DNA of 64,000 bases from Agriotes lineatus (Eukaryota > Arthropoda > Insecta > Coleoptera > Elateridae), in NCBI GenBank assembly GCA_940337035.1, contig CALNHX010003273.1, forward strand, positions 62,001 to 126,000, given 5' to 3'. A model generated the notes under the pieces. It was not told the DNA's origin. It was given only the letters and a program-made list of their open reading frames with translations, and ran no database searches. Below are positions 54,743 to 64,000 of this stretch, one piece after another (position 1 is the stretch's first letter; every line of letters begins with the position of its first letter). A program made the position numbers and the translations under genes.

Positions 54743-55445
54743 CAGTGGCGTAGCCACGGGGGGGGATATGGGGGATATATCCCCCCCCAAGAGTCAAAAA
54801 CTTTAAAAAATGGCTGCAACTATAAAAATTCAGAAGCTGACAAAATTAGAAATCTTAGAATGTTTTAGGATCAAGCACCTTACATTATTTACTATTGCTT
54901 GTCGAAATCCAATTTTTTCAAATTTGACCATATTATTTCCATTTAAAATCTTGCAATATAAACTCATCTGCATGTTTTGTAACAAAATATAAGAAACCAC
55001 ATCGACCTGTACCTTCTACAAAAATAAATACTAGTATAAGTATAACATAAACCATCCACGGTTGCATGTCGATCGATGGAAAAACCGCGATTTTATACCA
55101 ATTGTCACTTTGCGTACTGGCACGTCAGATGTTTTGAAAGAAGTGGGGCGGAAAGACTTGTGCGTATAGTATGCGTCGAAAAATCTTAACGGTTTAGCAA
55201 TGTTGGCGATACACCGGGAAATACTAGTTAAAGTAGATGAAATATTTGACGAACTGACCAAAAAACCACGGCACTTAGATTTTGTTTTGTAATGGTTTTT
55301 GTTGAATAACGACTACCATTCTAAAAATATTCTTTAATATTTGCACTTTTTTCCATGCAATCTATAAAAAACGTAAGTAAACAGTTACTATATAATTTTA
55401 TTATTGTATATCCCCCCCCAAGGGCCAACTCTGGCTACGCCACTG
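54743..55445 (+). mobile_element. hAT transposon, non-autonomous, inside ZNF-B
   Basis: 8-bp TSD GCATCGAC at 54735-54742 and 55446-55453, diagnostic of hAT. TIRs are CAGTGGCGTAGCCA and TGGCTACGCCACTG. Each end has a GGGGGGATAT / ATATCCCCCCCC subterminal block. ZNF-A supplies the empty site. 703 bp, with a transposase C-terminal remnant. Confidence 0.95.
55176..55292 (+). pseudogene. hAT transposase, C-terminal end
   Basis: SKNLNGLAMLAIHREILVKV followed by DEIFDELTKKPRHLDFVL and a stop. This is the conserved end of the hAT C-terminal dimerisation domain (LN-LAMLxIHRE...). The catalytic part is deleted. Confidence 0.85.
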
Positions 55446-55719
55446 GCATCGACAACAAAGCGTATAGTGAATTGATTAAACAAGAAGAGGTTGATATAAA
55501 AGATGACTTGCCAGTTACATGTGCTACAAGTGGAAACCCCGTAGAAGAACAGTTACTTTGCAACTTCTGTAAATATAAAGCAGTAGATAAGGATAATTTC
55601 GTGGATCATATGATGGCCCATACGGATCAATTTTACACTAGTTCCATTTGTGAGTGTAAAACTGCAGGGAAATGTAAGTTAGTTAAGCACTCGAACACCA
55701 ACACAAGTGGAAAGCTTTA

Positions 55720-55815
55720 ACAGGGAGGTGATCCATCATGCTGATAGTGGAGGTGTCTTAATTAGAAGCAATAAAACGCAGTTGTTGGAGAAGACTACTG
55801 CGTTTTATTGCTTCT
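55720..55815. mobile_element. 96-bp insertion with hairpin end, inside ZNF-B
   Basis: Flanked by an 11-bp repeat GGAAAGCTTTA (55709-55719, 55816-55826). ZNF-A lacks it. The distal ~50 bases fold back: AGAAGCAATAAAACGCAGT against ACTGCGTTTTATTGCTTCT with an 11-13-base loop. The proximal ~45 bases are unpaired. Family unknown. Confidence 0.8.
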
Positions 55816-56894
55816 GGAAAGCTTTATTTGTGCTGCATTTGCGAATATAAATCAACACGAAAAAGTCATTTAGTGGACCATATGAAGACGTATACACGAG
55901 AAAAACCTTATTCTTGTTCTATTTGCGAATATAAAGCAGCCCTGAGAAGTAATTTAATTACACATATGAAGAAGCATACAGGAGAGAAGCCTTATTCATG
56001 TGCTATTTGTGAGTATAAAGCAGCCCTAAGAAGTAATTTGGTTAGACATATGAAAACGCACACAGGAGAGAAACCTTATTCATGTATGATGTGCGAGTAT
56101 AAAGCAGCAGAAAAAAGGAATGTAGTTAAACATATGAAGAAGCATACAGAAAAAAAATCTTATTCATGTTCTATTTGTGTGTATAAAACATCACAGAGAA
56201 GTAATTTAGTGTACCATATGAGAACGCATACAGGCAAAAGGCTATACCTATACTTGTTCTATTTGCAAGTACAAGGCAACCAAAACAGGCACTTTAGTGA
56301 ACCATATGAGGAAGCATACAGGAGAAAAACCTTATTCTTGTTCTATGTGCGAGTGCAAAGCAACAGGAAAAGGTATTTTAGTATACCATAGCAAGCCTCA
56401 TACAGGAGAAAAACCTTACTCTTGTTCACTTTGCGAGTATAAATCAGCACAAAAAGTTAATTTAATTGCACATATGAAGACGCATACAGGAGAAAAACCT
56501 TATTCTTGTTCAATTTGCGAGTATAAAACAGCACAAAAAATTGATTTAGTTAGACATATGAAGATCCATACAGGGGAGAAACCTTATTCATGTGGTATTT
56601 GCGAGTATAAAGCAAAACAAAAAACTACTCTAGTTAACCATATGTTAATACTAGCGTGCAAAAATATTGAACCAACCCTTTAAGCTCAAATTGTGTTTAA
56701 TGGGTTAGTAAATAGTTCCAGTCTCTAATAGGCCCGAAACAAGCACCAATTTACATGAAATCAACAAACAATTTACATATAATAAATATTATGGCAACTC
56801 ATTTTATCTACATGTGTTGTGTAATGCTTATTTTCCTGTTTGAAAATGTGTATTACATTAAATGGACTACAAGAATTTTTCCAAAAAATCAACA

Positions 56895-57083
56895 GTAGAG
56901 CAGCACAGGCAGCAAAGATTGTTGCGTTGGTTGAAGATGAAAGATTATGTTTGTCATAGTCTGGGAATCCACCATTCTGCAGTTCAAAAGGTCATTCAAC
57001 AATACCAGGAAACAGTTTCCTTTGGAAGGCCAGGATCTGGACAAAATGGAGCTATGTCAAAGCTTATTAAAAAACTAACTTGA
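56895..57083 (+). pseudogene. Tc1-like transposase HTH remnant (ZNF-B side)
   Basis: AAKIVALVEDERL, then after a shift HSLGIHHSAVQKVIQQYQET and GRPGSGQNGAMSK. This shows both the first helix region and the second HTH with the GRPR-like hinge. Counterpart at 38182-38364. Confidence 0.75.
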
Positions 57084-57624
57084 CGTGACTGAATGGTGTA
57101 ATTGGTCAAACAACTGCTCTCGTCTTGCTTGATGCTCAATTGCGATTTCCACGATATTTTTTGCTGCCCATTATACAAAATTGTGAGCAATGTGTTTCGA
57201 GCTCATTGATATCTTTAGGGTAAGGTTTCTGTAAGTGATTAACTTGTTTTCTAAATCCTAGATTTCTTTCTAGCTCTGTCGATAGGTTGAAGGCTTTTGG
57301 TTTTACTCACCAACATGTTTGCCATTCAGGGAAACCAATTCGAGGCGTAATTATTACTTCTCCATCTAATTGCTGACTAACTTGAGGCTGTTCTGCAAGC
57401 GATGCACGTTAATAGTTGCACTCTACATTCACTAATAAGCTAAGATTTGTTAATTACTTATTTTACATTGACATACTTTGTTTGTTTGAAGATTTTTTGA
57501 TTGAATGTGGGAATGTACACAGTTTTTAACAAGAAATTGGGATACTTTTTATATGATTGTAATAACAAAGTATTTATTTTGATCTTGGATTCATGTTATG
57601 CTGAACATAATTAGAAACAATATA

Positions 57625-58297
57625 CAGGGTGTTCCCTGAGGTAACAGACAAACTTACACAATGTGTTCTAGAGATGATTTTGAACAAACAAATTTATATA
57701 CACTTTAGGTCAATTCCGTTTTGTTTTTGACATATCGATAAAATTTCAATTTCATTAAGAAATCACAGCAAAATAAAAAAAACTAATATAATAATTGCTC
57801 GAATTGTTTGTCTCTACTTTCCAAACATGCTGCTAGTCTTTGAGCCATACATTGTTGCCAGTTAATACCAGCAAGTTCATTTCGTAAAGAATCTACTACC
57901 TCAACTATTCTTGCAATCAAATCTCGCGTGTATGTCTTATCGTGTTTGTAAGCATGAGATTTAAGGCAACCCCAAAAGAAAAAGTCTAATAGTAGAGGTC
58001 AGGAGAACGTGCAAGCTATAGTACAGGGCCGCTTCTTCTTATCCACCGTCCAGGATGGTTCTGAGCATGGTTGTTAATTAATCATTACTTTGGCAGTTCT
58101 TACTTATCAACAAATGTCATTTTATCTAGCTTACGTATCTCTATATGTAAATTTGCATAAATTGATGCACATTTTTTCATTTGTAGATATCTCCAAGAAC
58201 GGAAAGGAATTGACCTAAAGTGTATATAAATTTTTTGCTCAGAATCACATCGAAAACACATGGTGTAAGTTTGTTGGTTACCTCAAGGAACACCCTG
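57625..58297 (-). mobile_element. Mariner-type element with transposase remnant (ZNF-B side)
   Basis: TATA flanks on both sides. Ends are CAGGGTGTTCCCTGAGGTAA and its inverse CTCAAGGAACACCCTG. 673 bp; the copy at 38914-39135 is a 222-bp version in the paralogous position. Confidence 0.85.
57783..58075 (-). pseudogene. Mariner/DUF4817-type transposase, C-terminal end
   Basis: RWIRRSGPVL-LARSPDL, a frameshift, then LDFFFWGCLKSHAYKHDKTY, TRDLIARIVEVVDSLRNELA and AQRLAACLESRDKQFEQLLY. The RSPDL-PLDFFxWG string is the third catalytic region of this transposase type (the Asp of PLD). The protein type is the same as the N-terminal relic at 33990-34590, but the two lie in different insertions. Confidence 0.8.
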
Positions 58298-58547
58298 TAT
58301 AGTGTCTTCACACCAAAATCACAAGGATCAGTTCTGTTGTAACTGTTTTTCAACTGAACTATGAAATTATAAATAACCAGTATACACCGCTAATGCTTAC
58401 ATTAATTATGAAAAAATATACTAAATTCTAATTAAAATGTTATTTAGCAAAACGATATGAATACGAATTGAAATAAATGTTGAAAGCGAGCAGTTTTGTG
58501 CTGGGGTGGTGTAATAACACTCTTGTTTCTTATGTGTAAATTATGTA

Positions 58548-59744
58548 CAGTTACAGACACCTCAAAGTGCACGGTTTTTTGTTACTATGGTTATTTTTGC
58601 GATTTTTTGGCTTATTAAATGGGGGTTTCTCCAGTGGCGTTGCTTGTGGTTATAAGAATAGGTATTACTTTTTTAATGTTTGTATTTTAGCAAAGTTTCA
58701 CAAGTAAACAAACTATATAATAATATGTATTTAATAAATATGTATCAGTATTCAATTGCTACTACGCTTTGCAGTTTGTTTCGCATAGAGTTGACCAATG
58801 TTTCCATATTGTATCCTTCTCTCAGTTCCTTCCAAGCATTTCTTATTCTTTCCCATAATTCATCGGTTTTGTTTGGTGCAAAATCCCTGGTATAAATTTT
58901 TGTAGTTAAATAGCCGCAAACATTTTCGATGGGATTCAACCCTGGACTTCTTGCAGGCCATAGTAATAAATTGATATTATTCTCATCAAACCATCAATGA
59001 ACAACCCCTGCTGTCTGCACAGGACAGTTATCCTGTAAAAACAATGTTATCAATTACGTTAACATAGACAAAATTAATTAATTAGGTTATATCTTGCCTG
59101 TTGAAAAGTAAATTGATTAGGAAAGACCACTCTTACAGATGGCAGCATCACATTTTGCAAAATGTTGCGATAATTTTCAGCATTCAGTCGACCATTAATT
59201 CTATAGCATGCCCCAGATCCGTGAGCATTGATCCATTGCCATACGTTTACAGAGAATCGTCTACTACTCCTTAAGGGTTGAACATAATATTGCTCCTCAA
59301 ATCTTGAATTTTGTGGTCTACACACCCTTAATCGTCAATTGGTAAATGATTGAAATACCTCCTTTTCACCTGAGAAAACAGTCGTGTTCTAAAAGTCGTC
59401 GATCTCATTCAAATAGTCAGTTGCAAATTGTACTCTTCATTTTTTGTTCTCTGGTGTTAAAAAAACTTTTCTTGCAGAAGTCTCTGCTGCCAACGATTTT
59501 TAATTTTGAAAGTGCAGCTCTTGCTCACATGCAAATCTGTTGCGACTCGACTTAGCGACCAGTTCTCTTCCAGTTTTGTAATAGCTCACATTTTCTCTGC
59601 TTCTGACAAATGTCTGGGAATTTTCCGAGTTTTCAGTTCTATGACAGTTGATGCCAAACGTAAACGTCAAAACTCGACGTCTATGATTAGAATATCGTAT
59701 TACAAGCTAAAAATCTGCCGTGCACTTTGAGTTGGCCGCAACTG
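58548..59744 (-). mobile_element. Tc1-like transposon in the ZNF-B flank
   Basis: TA TSD at 58546-58547 and 59745-59746; the ZNF-A flank reads ATTATGTACATTAAT without the insertion. Ends are CAGTTACAGACACCTCAAAG and CAGTTGCGGCCAACTCAAAG. 1197 bp, with a degraded transposase on the minus strand. Confidence 0.92.
58745..59325 (-). pseudogene. Tc1-like transposase, decayed (DD34E)
   Basis: The central part reads VNVWQWINAHGSGACYRING then NAENYRNILQNVMLPSVRVV. The catalytic region reads FLQDNCPVQTAG and NLLLWPARSPGLNPIENV, with 34 positions (one a stop) between Asp and Glu. The C-terminus reads YTRDFAPNKTDELWERIRNA. Several stops and shifts; upstream HTH sequence to about 59700 is barely recognisable. 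Confidence 0.82.
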
Positions 59745-59947
59745 TACATTCATTCGGAATTTTATCTTGTTATATGGATAAAACTGTTTTTATTTATAAT
59801 TATTTTATGATATACTGAAGCTGTATGCAGTAAGCGTCTGTTATGCATGTTGAGCCATTTGGCTTCGATTAATTTGTATGAAATGTCAAATTTACCAATA
59901 CAATAAATAAATCTTAAGAAGGCATTTTAAACTATTTATGTCCTTCC

Positions 59948-60990
59948 AGCAAAAACAGAATCTAAGCAAGGTGAGCAGGTATATCTCTGAACAATATGAA
60001 AACTGGGAGGGCACTAGAGCATCACACAGCATTTTCTTTTATTCCTCAGTCAGATACAATCTATGTGAATACAGGAGTTTTATAGATTGAGATATGCTTT
60101 TTGTATACCTACACTTGTTTATATGAGTCCTGTATGTAAAACTATTGTCCAAGACAAGACTCCAGTTTTTAGCATCTTTGAATGGCATTACTAACCCATT
60201 GATTCTGATTTGAACTCTAAATTTCACATTTTTGCATATCGACTTTTCTGCTAAACAGAAGAACACAGGATTTAAACAAATTTAAAGCAGGCAATGTTTG
60301 GTTTACAATCCAAATATTTTATTCGAGTCACTAGAGATTTCTTTCATTTCCTGGTTAAAATCAGATAGCGGAAGTGAACAATAAAACTGTATGTGTTATC
60401 AGCATAGATTTAAATATTGCTGTTTACCAAATTCAGAAAACTTTGAGGTATAGAGTAGTGGGCCAAGAATCCAGCCTAGAGGCACATGTTGCAATATGGT
60501 TTGTGCAAAGGAAATATTACCATCCACATTTATACCCCGAATTCTGTTATTAAAGTTCTAACTTAAATATCTATTGCATTTAAAGAAAACTCACGTATTG
60601 AATCACTGCAAAATATGTGGTCAATCGTGTCGAATGCTTTACTATAATCCAATACGGTAAGTATTGTCAATTTTTAAGTATCAGTTGTCTTAAGGATATC
60701 ATCTGTAATGGTCATCAGAGGAATGGTACAGTTGTAAGTCATACTCCTGATTGTATATCTGATACCCGGTTGTTTGTATTTAGGTAATGCATATTTACTA
60801 TTCATAATTTTCTCAAAATTTTTTTGAAAAGGTAGGTAAAATGCTTATGGGCCTAACATGAGAATATTCTGCCGGATCACTAGTTTTAGATTTCCGAGTT
60901 ACAATAGCATGCTTCCAAATGTCAGGATAAACGTTTTTTGTTAAGGCAGAAGTTAATTATAAAATTAAACAAATATGACAGCCTCAGGCC
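59948..60990 (-). pseudogene. Jockey/CR1-like reverse transcriptase relic
   Basis: Minus-strand translation across shifts gives YPDIWKHAIVTRKSKTSDPA, YSHVRPISILPTFSKKFEKI, VLDYSKAFDTIDH and IKIYADNTYSFI-like (YADD changed to YADN), then VQIRINGLVMPFKDAKNW. No long open frame remains. Its 3' part lies in the duplicated segment also present at 43214-43545. Confidence 0.78.
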
Positions 60991-61635
60991 ATAGACTACC
61001 TTCCAACCTTATAATTTTCACTTACATTTGTGTATAAGTGGACGACACGCAGCTATCATTTTGATATTAATATCCATATCTATCTTGTTATTACTTTTGT
61101 TATCCCCAGTATAGTAAATTATTTAAATAATTGCCGATACCCGTGGGGCCAAGGCAAATAAACCACATGAGGGATAAAAAGGAACTTCAGTGCCGAGAAG
61201 TACATTGTTTTTTTTAAATCGAGAAATCGTGAAATTACTACGTTTTAACCAACTTTTGTAGGTTATGTTAACGTCGGTTGACATTTACCTATCGCCCCGC
61301 CGCCTACAAAAACAATGGATTACTTCACTGCCGATTTCGAGGTACTTCACTGCCGATTTAAAAAAAAATCCTTTTTTATTATACCTGCATCAAAATCGCC
61401 GTTTGAAGCACGCCTGAGCGTGCGAAAGCAGGCGATTAAAGCTCGCCGAGCTTTAAAGGTTGTCAAGGAAACGACTGAATGCAACAACGGACATGGACGC
61501 GACAAAAACGTAAATAATTCTCGTAACTATAGTATCAATATTATTATGCCCTCTCGATTTACCACGACAAAAATTATTTCTAAGTTTTTAGTGCGTAATT
61601 TATTTCCAGTATTGGAGGTATAATAAAAAATAGCG
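60991..61635. other. Intergenic, unrecognised
   Basis: Includes a direct repeat TACTTCACTGCCGATTT (61320, 61343) and small CpG-rich hairpins (GCACGC-TGAGCGTGC, AAAGCTCGCCGAGCTTT). A 102-codon frame (61315-61623) has no known domain. Confidence 0.4.
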
Positions 61636-61754
61636 TAAAGTATTCGTGGATAACTGGTCTCTAAAACACTTGCTCTATTTCGAGCACTCCAGCTACGCCG
61701 TCGCGCTCGAAAACTCGCGCGTGTTTTAAAGACCTTGTTATCCACTCATACTTT
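61636..61754. repeat. Near-palindromic hairpin, ~119 bp
   Basis: Arms AAAGTATTCGTGGATAACTG / GTTATCCACTCATACTTT and CTCTAAAACAC / GTGTTTTAAAG. The apex contains TTTCGAGC...GCTCGAAA around a CpG-rich centre. Confidence 0.75.
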
Positions 61755-62699
61755 AAGATACTATTATAGTTTCATCTATTTGCAATTTAGGAACACTATC
61801 AATAAAAAATTTGTTAATTCTATTCAAACATAGTTGCGGGACTTGTAAATGTTGATGAGTTTTTAACATTCACGTGATTAAATTCTTTGCACAATTGTTT
61901 CGTTGACACATTTTTAGTCATATTCAAAGTGCGGTTTTTTTATTTATAATACTAGCACTTGTCAGATTTCTAAATGATTTATGACGATCTATAATGTGTA
62001 GAATTCCAAAAGTATTCTTTGAGTCACTATTTGTTAAAGGTTTGATTATGTATTACTATGACATAGGGCCCCTACAACTACTTTAGGTGAATTCCGCCTT
62101 TAATAAATGAAAGTGATTGGGAACGGGTGCTCCTAAATTCACGTATTCAATCAGATTAGTGCTGCCTGTGCACGATCTTAGGCTTATTAAAAAGTACAAA
62201 TATTCTAATGCAAAGGTAAACGATTTTGTGCCCTTATTTCATTTTAACTATATGCAATAATATTCGGCTGCTCCAGTGAATATAATACTCTATCTCAGGG
62301 TTAGTTCGCTAAATTAGAAATACTGGGTAGAGCAAACTAACTTTTAGTAGCTCCAGTTTAACTCGGATTTTATTTGTGAACACACCAAAACTAAATCTGA
62401 AGTAGCTAACCTCAAAAATTGACATAAAACACAGAGCAGTGTGTATCCGTAAAAATCGCAGTAATTAATATAAATCAATGCCAAAAATCACCAAAATACC
62501 TCAGGTAAGCAATAATTATTCTCGCATAGCAACAGTACTAACGGCGTTTCTTCTAGCGTGACGTACAAGTGACGCCAACGTCAATTGTGTTAGCTTGCAA
62601 ACGAATGGACAATTTTCCTTGATATTCCTACAAATTCTAATGACACCACATCGATTTCTGGGTTCTGGAATGCACTGGACAATCGGGAACTTCGGCAAT
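61755..62699. other. Intergenic, nothing recognised
   Basis: No domain-bearing frame. Confidence 0.4.
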
Positions 62700-64000
62700 G
62701 CGTAGCGGAAACTCCAATCTTGCAGGTCCTAACGAAATAAAAAGGCTCTGGACGATGAGAATTGCGCAAAATACCTGGTTTGCAAAGACACCGAAGCTGA
62801 TCGCACCTCTCAGGGGACGCTAACGCGTTTTCTTAGCTGCTAAAGGCCTGGTGACTCGGATCTCTGCCAGAAGTTTTGCGTAGAGGCCTCCTCTAGGTGT
62901 TGAAGGCACCAACCTTCGCTCCAACTAGCTCCTGCAGGCGATATCGACTCTCGAACGCAGCCCGTACTTGGACTGCATCTGCCTGGATTTTGTTGCCGAC
63001 GAATAAACAGAAGGTACACCTCTTTAAGACTGGCAAAGTGGTTCCAAATGTGCCCAACACTTTTATGTTAAATAAAACCAACACTTGTACTAGATGAATG
63101 TGTTTTTATTAACAAAAATTTAACTTTTCTGGAAGCTAACTTAGAACAATGTTAACAGCTTGGGCAATTTCAAAGCTCTCTCTGTGGTTGTTAAACAAAA
63201 GAAGGTCTGGTATCTTAGCAACATATCACCACAATTGTTTAAAGGAAATAAGGTTTGATACTTAAAATTAACTTATAGAATAAGGTTTTGATAACATCTT
63301 TAATTCTTACATACTAAATAAATGTTTTTTTTAGGTTAGAATGCACTACACTCAATATTCTGCACTTTCACTGTGTTTTTAACCGCACTGTTATGTTCTG
63401 TAGTTTATTATGCACTTAATAATGTCCTTCGTTCTATTTCTTTGCTATTCGTAGGTTGCTCTTTTGCAACATTTCTTGTCGGTTGCTTCTTGCAACGTTT
63501 CTAATCCTCGTACTGCATTTTTATACCCTTCAGTTACTTTGCCATTCTGGTCCTGGCTTTCTGACCACTATAATGTTCGTAACTTTGTACTTGTGCAAAC
63601 CATTTCGTACAATAACAAACATAATATTGCAGACGTTAACACTACCATCGTCAGATACAATCCAACTGCATTCGCACTTCCAATTCCAAAACTTCGTCAA
63701 ATCTGAGCCCAAGAACGTAACCCTTTTGAACTAGCTTTTCATGTTACCTTTGCCTCAATTTGTGAAACTCAGTGTATTTATCTCAATAAAAGTAAGCTAA
63801 GCTTGCACTAATTAAAATAATTAATTCTGTGCCTCGGTTTGACTTTTAATGCATTCTAGTTCAATTGGCAAGCAGAACTGTAGAGAGCACAAAATCATTG
63901 CAGTATATTTATTGCCACAGAACTTGAAAGATAATGTAAATATTAATTTAAATTAAAAAACTCAACAAATAGTCTTCTCAAAATCATCAAAATATACAGG
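62700..64000 (+). repeat. Family X-like repeat, copy 5, diverged, runs to window end
   Basis: Same architecture as copies at 9620-10750 and 40960-42110: a GC-richer block (62700-63000), then AATAAA/TTTTTATTAAC, then AT-rich sequence with repeated TTGC(A)/CTTTTGCAAC modules. Assignment is by layout and short matches only. Confidence 0.4.

Larger units (their letters stand above)
54599..56683 (+). pseudogene. ZNF-B: disrupted paralogue of ZNF-A
   Basis: Begins MDVKHELIDDKMPNAM and follows ZNF-A closely until a hAT insertion at 54743. Coding resumes at 55446 (DNKAYSELIKQEEVDIKDDL), covers two fingers, and is cut by a 96-bp insertion (55720-55815) that brings a stop. It resumes at 55827, loses frame near 56235 (THTGKRLYLYLFY), and continues in another frame to 56683. 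Twelve finger units are still countable, several with lost ligands (KHSNTN, MKTYTR, VYHSKPH). The final unit differs from ZNF-A. It cannot give a full-length product; a short finger protein from 55828 is possible but unsupported. Confidence 0.9.
56684..59947 (+). repeat. Segmental duplication, ZNF-B side (3' flank)
   Basis: Matches 37955-39545 block for block, apart from a larger mariner-type element and a Tc1 insertion found only here. Confidence 0.85.

Noticed and set aside
61315..61623. 102-codon plus-strand frame beginning MDYFTADFEV
   Set aside because: Overlaps short direct repeats and small hairpins, no recognised domain and no neighbour support.
1..64000. Integrated virus sequence or bacterial transfer
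   Set aside because: All reverse transcriptases read as non-LTR type; no capsid, envelope or bacterial gene was seen.

Overview
This is AT-rich animal nuclear DNA dominated by transposable elements. It looks like an insect, probably a beetle, but no single-copy marker fixes the species. The grounds are C2H2 zinc-finger arrays with HTGEKP linkers and an upstream intron acceptor, tRNA-derived SINEs, a Penelope-like element, Tc1/mariner, pogo, hAT and PIF/Harbinger transposons, and non-LTR retrotransposons with endonuclease and reverse transcriptase. There are no bacterial operons, no CRISPR array and no complete functional tRNA or rRNA gene. Coordinates marked by target-site duplications (TSDs) are exact readings; other edges are approximate.

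Left third (1-21.4 kb). A nearly complete 5.7-kb RNase-H-bearing non-LTR retrotransposon (518-6211, minus strand) is nested in a Penelope-like element (479-7062) that has its own 13-bp TSD and inverted terminal-repeat pieces. Next comes an unclassified repeat, here called family X, as a head-to-head inverted pair (7821-10750) plus a diverged third copy. A PIF/Harbinger relic with both its genes (12616-13427) and a pogo-like element (13636-14599) follow. From 14.6 to 19.6 kb I recognise nothing. Then come two copies of a repeat resembling a non-LTR 3' tail and a long-TIR element.

Middle (21.4-44 kb). ZNF1 (21920-23128) and ZNF-A (36659-37954) are intact multi-finger protein genes. Between them lie a GGGCGCC-rich inverted-repeat element, a 1.26-kb pogo-like element, two different tRNA-derived SINEs with TSDs, a Harbinger-type MITE, a mariner/DUF4817-type transposase relic and palindromic hairpins. 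Downstream of ZNF-A a 3.7-kb TIR transposon of a kind I cannot assign (39546-43213) is itself interrupted by a family X copy.

Right third (44-64 kb). There are reverse-transcriptase relics, a truncated non-LTR element, and a Tc1 transposon whose transposase has a single in-frame TGA. ZNF-B (54599-56683) is a broken paralogue of ZNF-A, disrupted by a hAT element, a 96-bp hairpin insertion and a frameshift. The ZNF-A and ZNF-B loci share about 2 kb of downstream sequence, so each acts as the empty site for insertions in the other. That gives direct evidence for four insertions after the duplication and one before it.

The host coding content is the zinc-finger family, presumably DNA-binding regulators. 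Everything else I recognise is mobile DNA or its debris. The best candidates for something undescribed are family X, the 3.7-kb transposon at 39546-43213, and a recurring class of 100-130-bp near-palindromes with CpG-rich apices.
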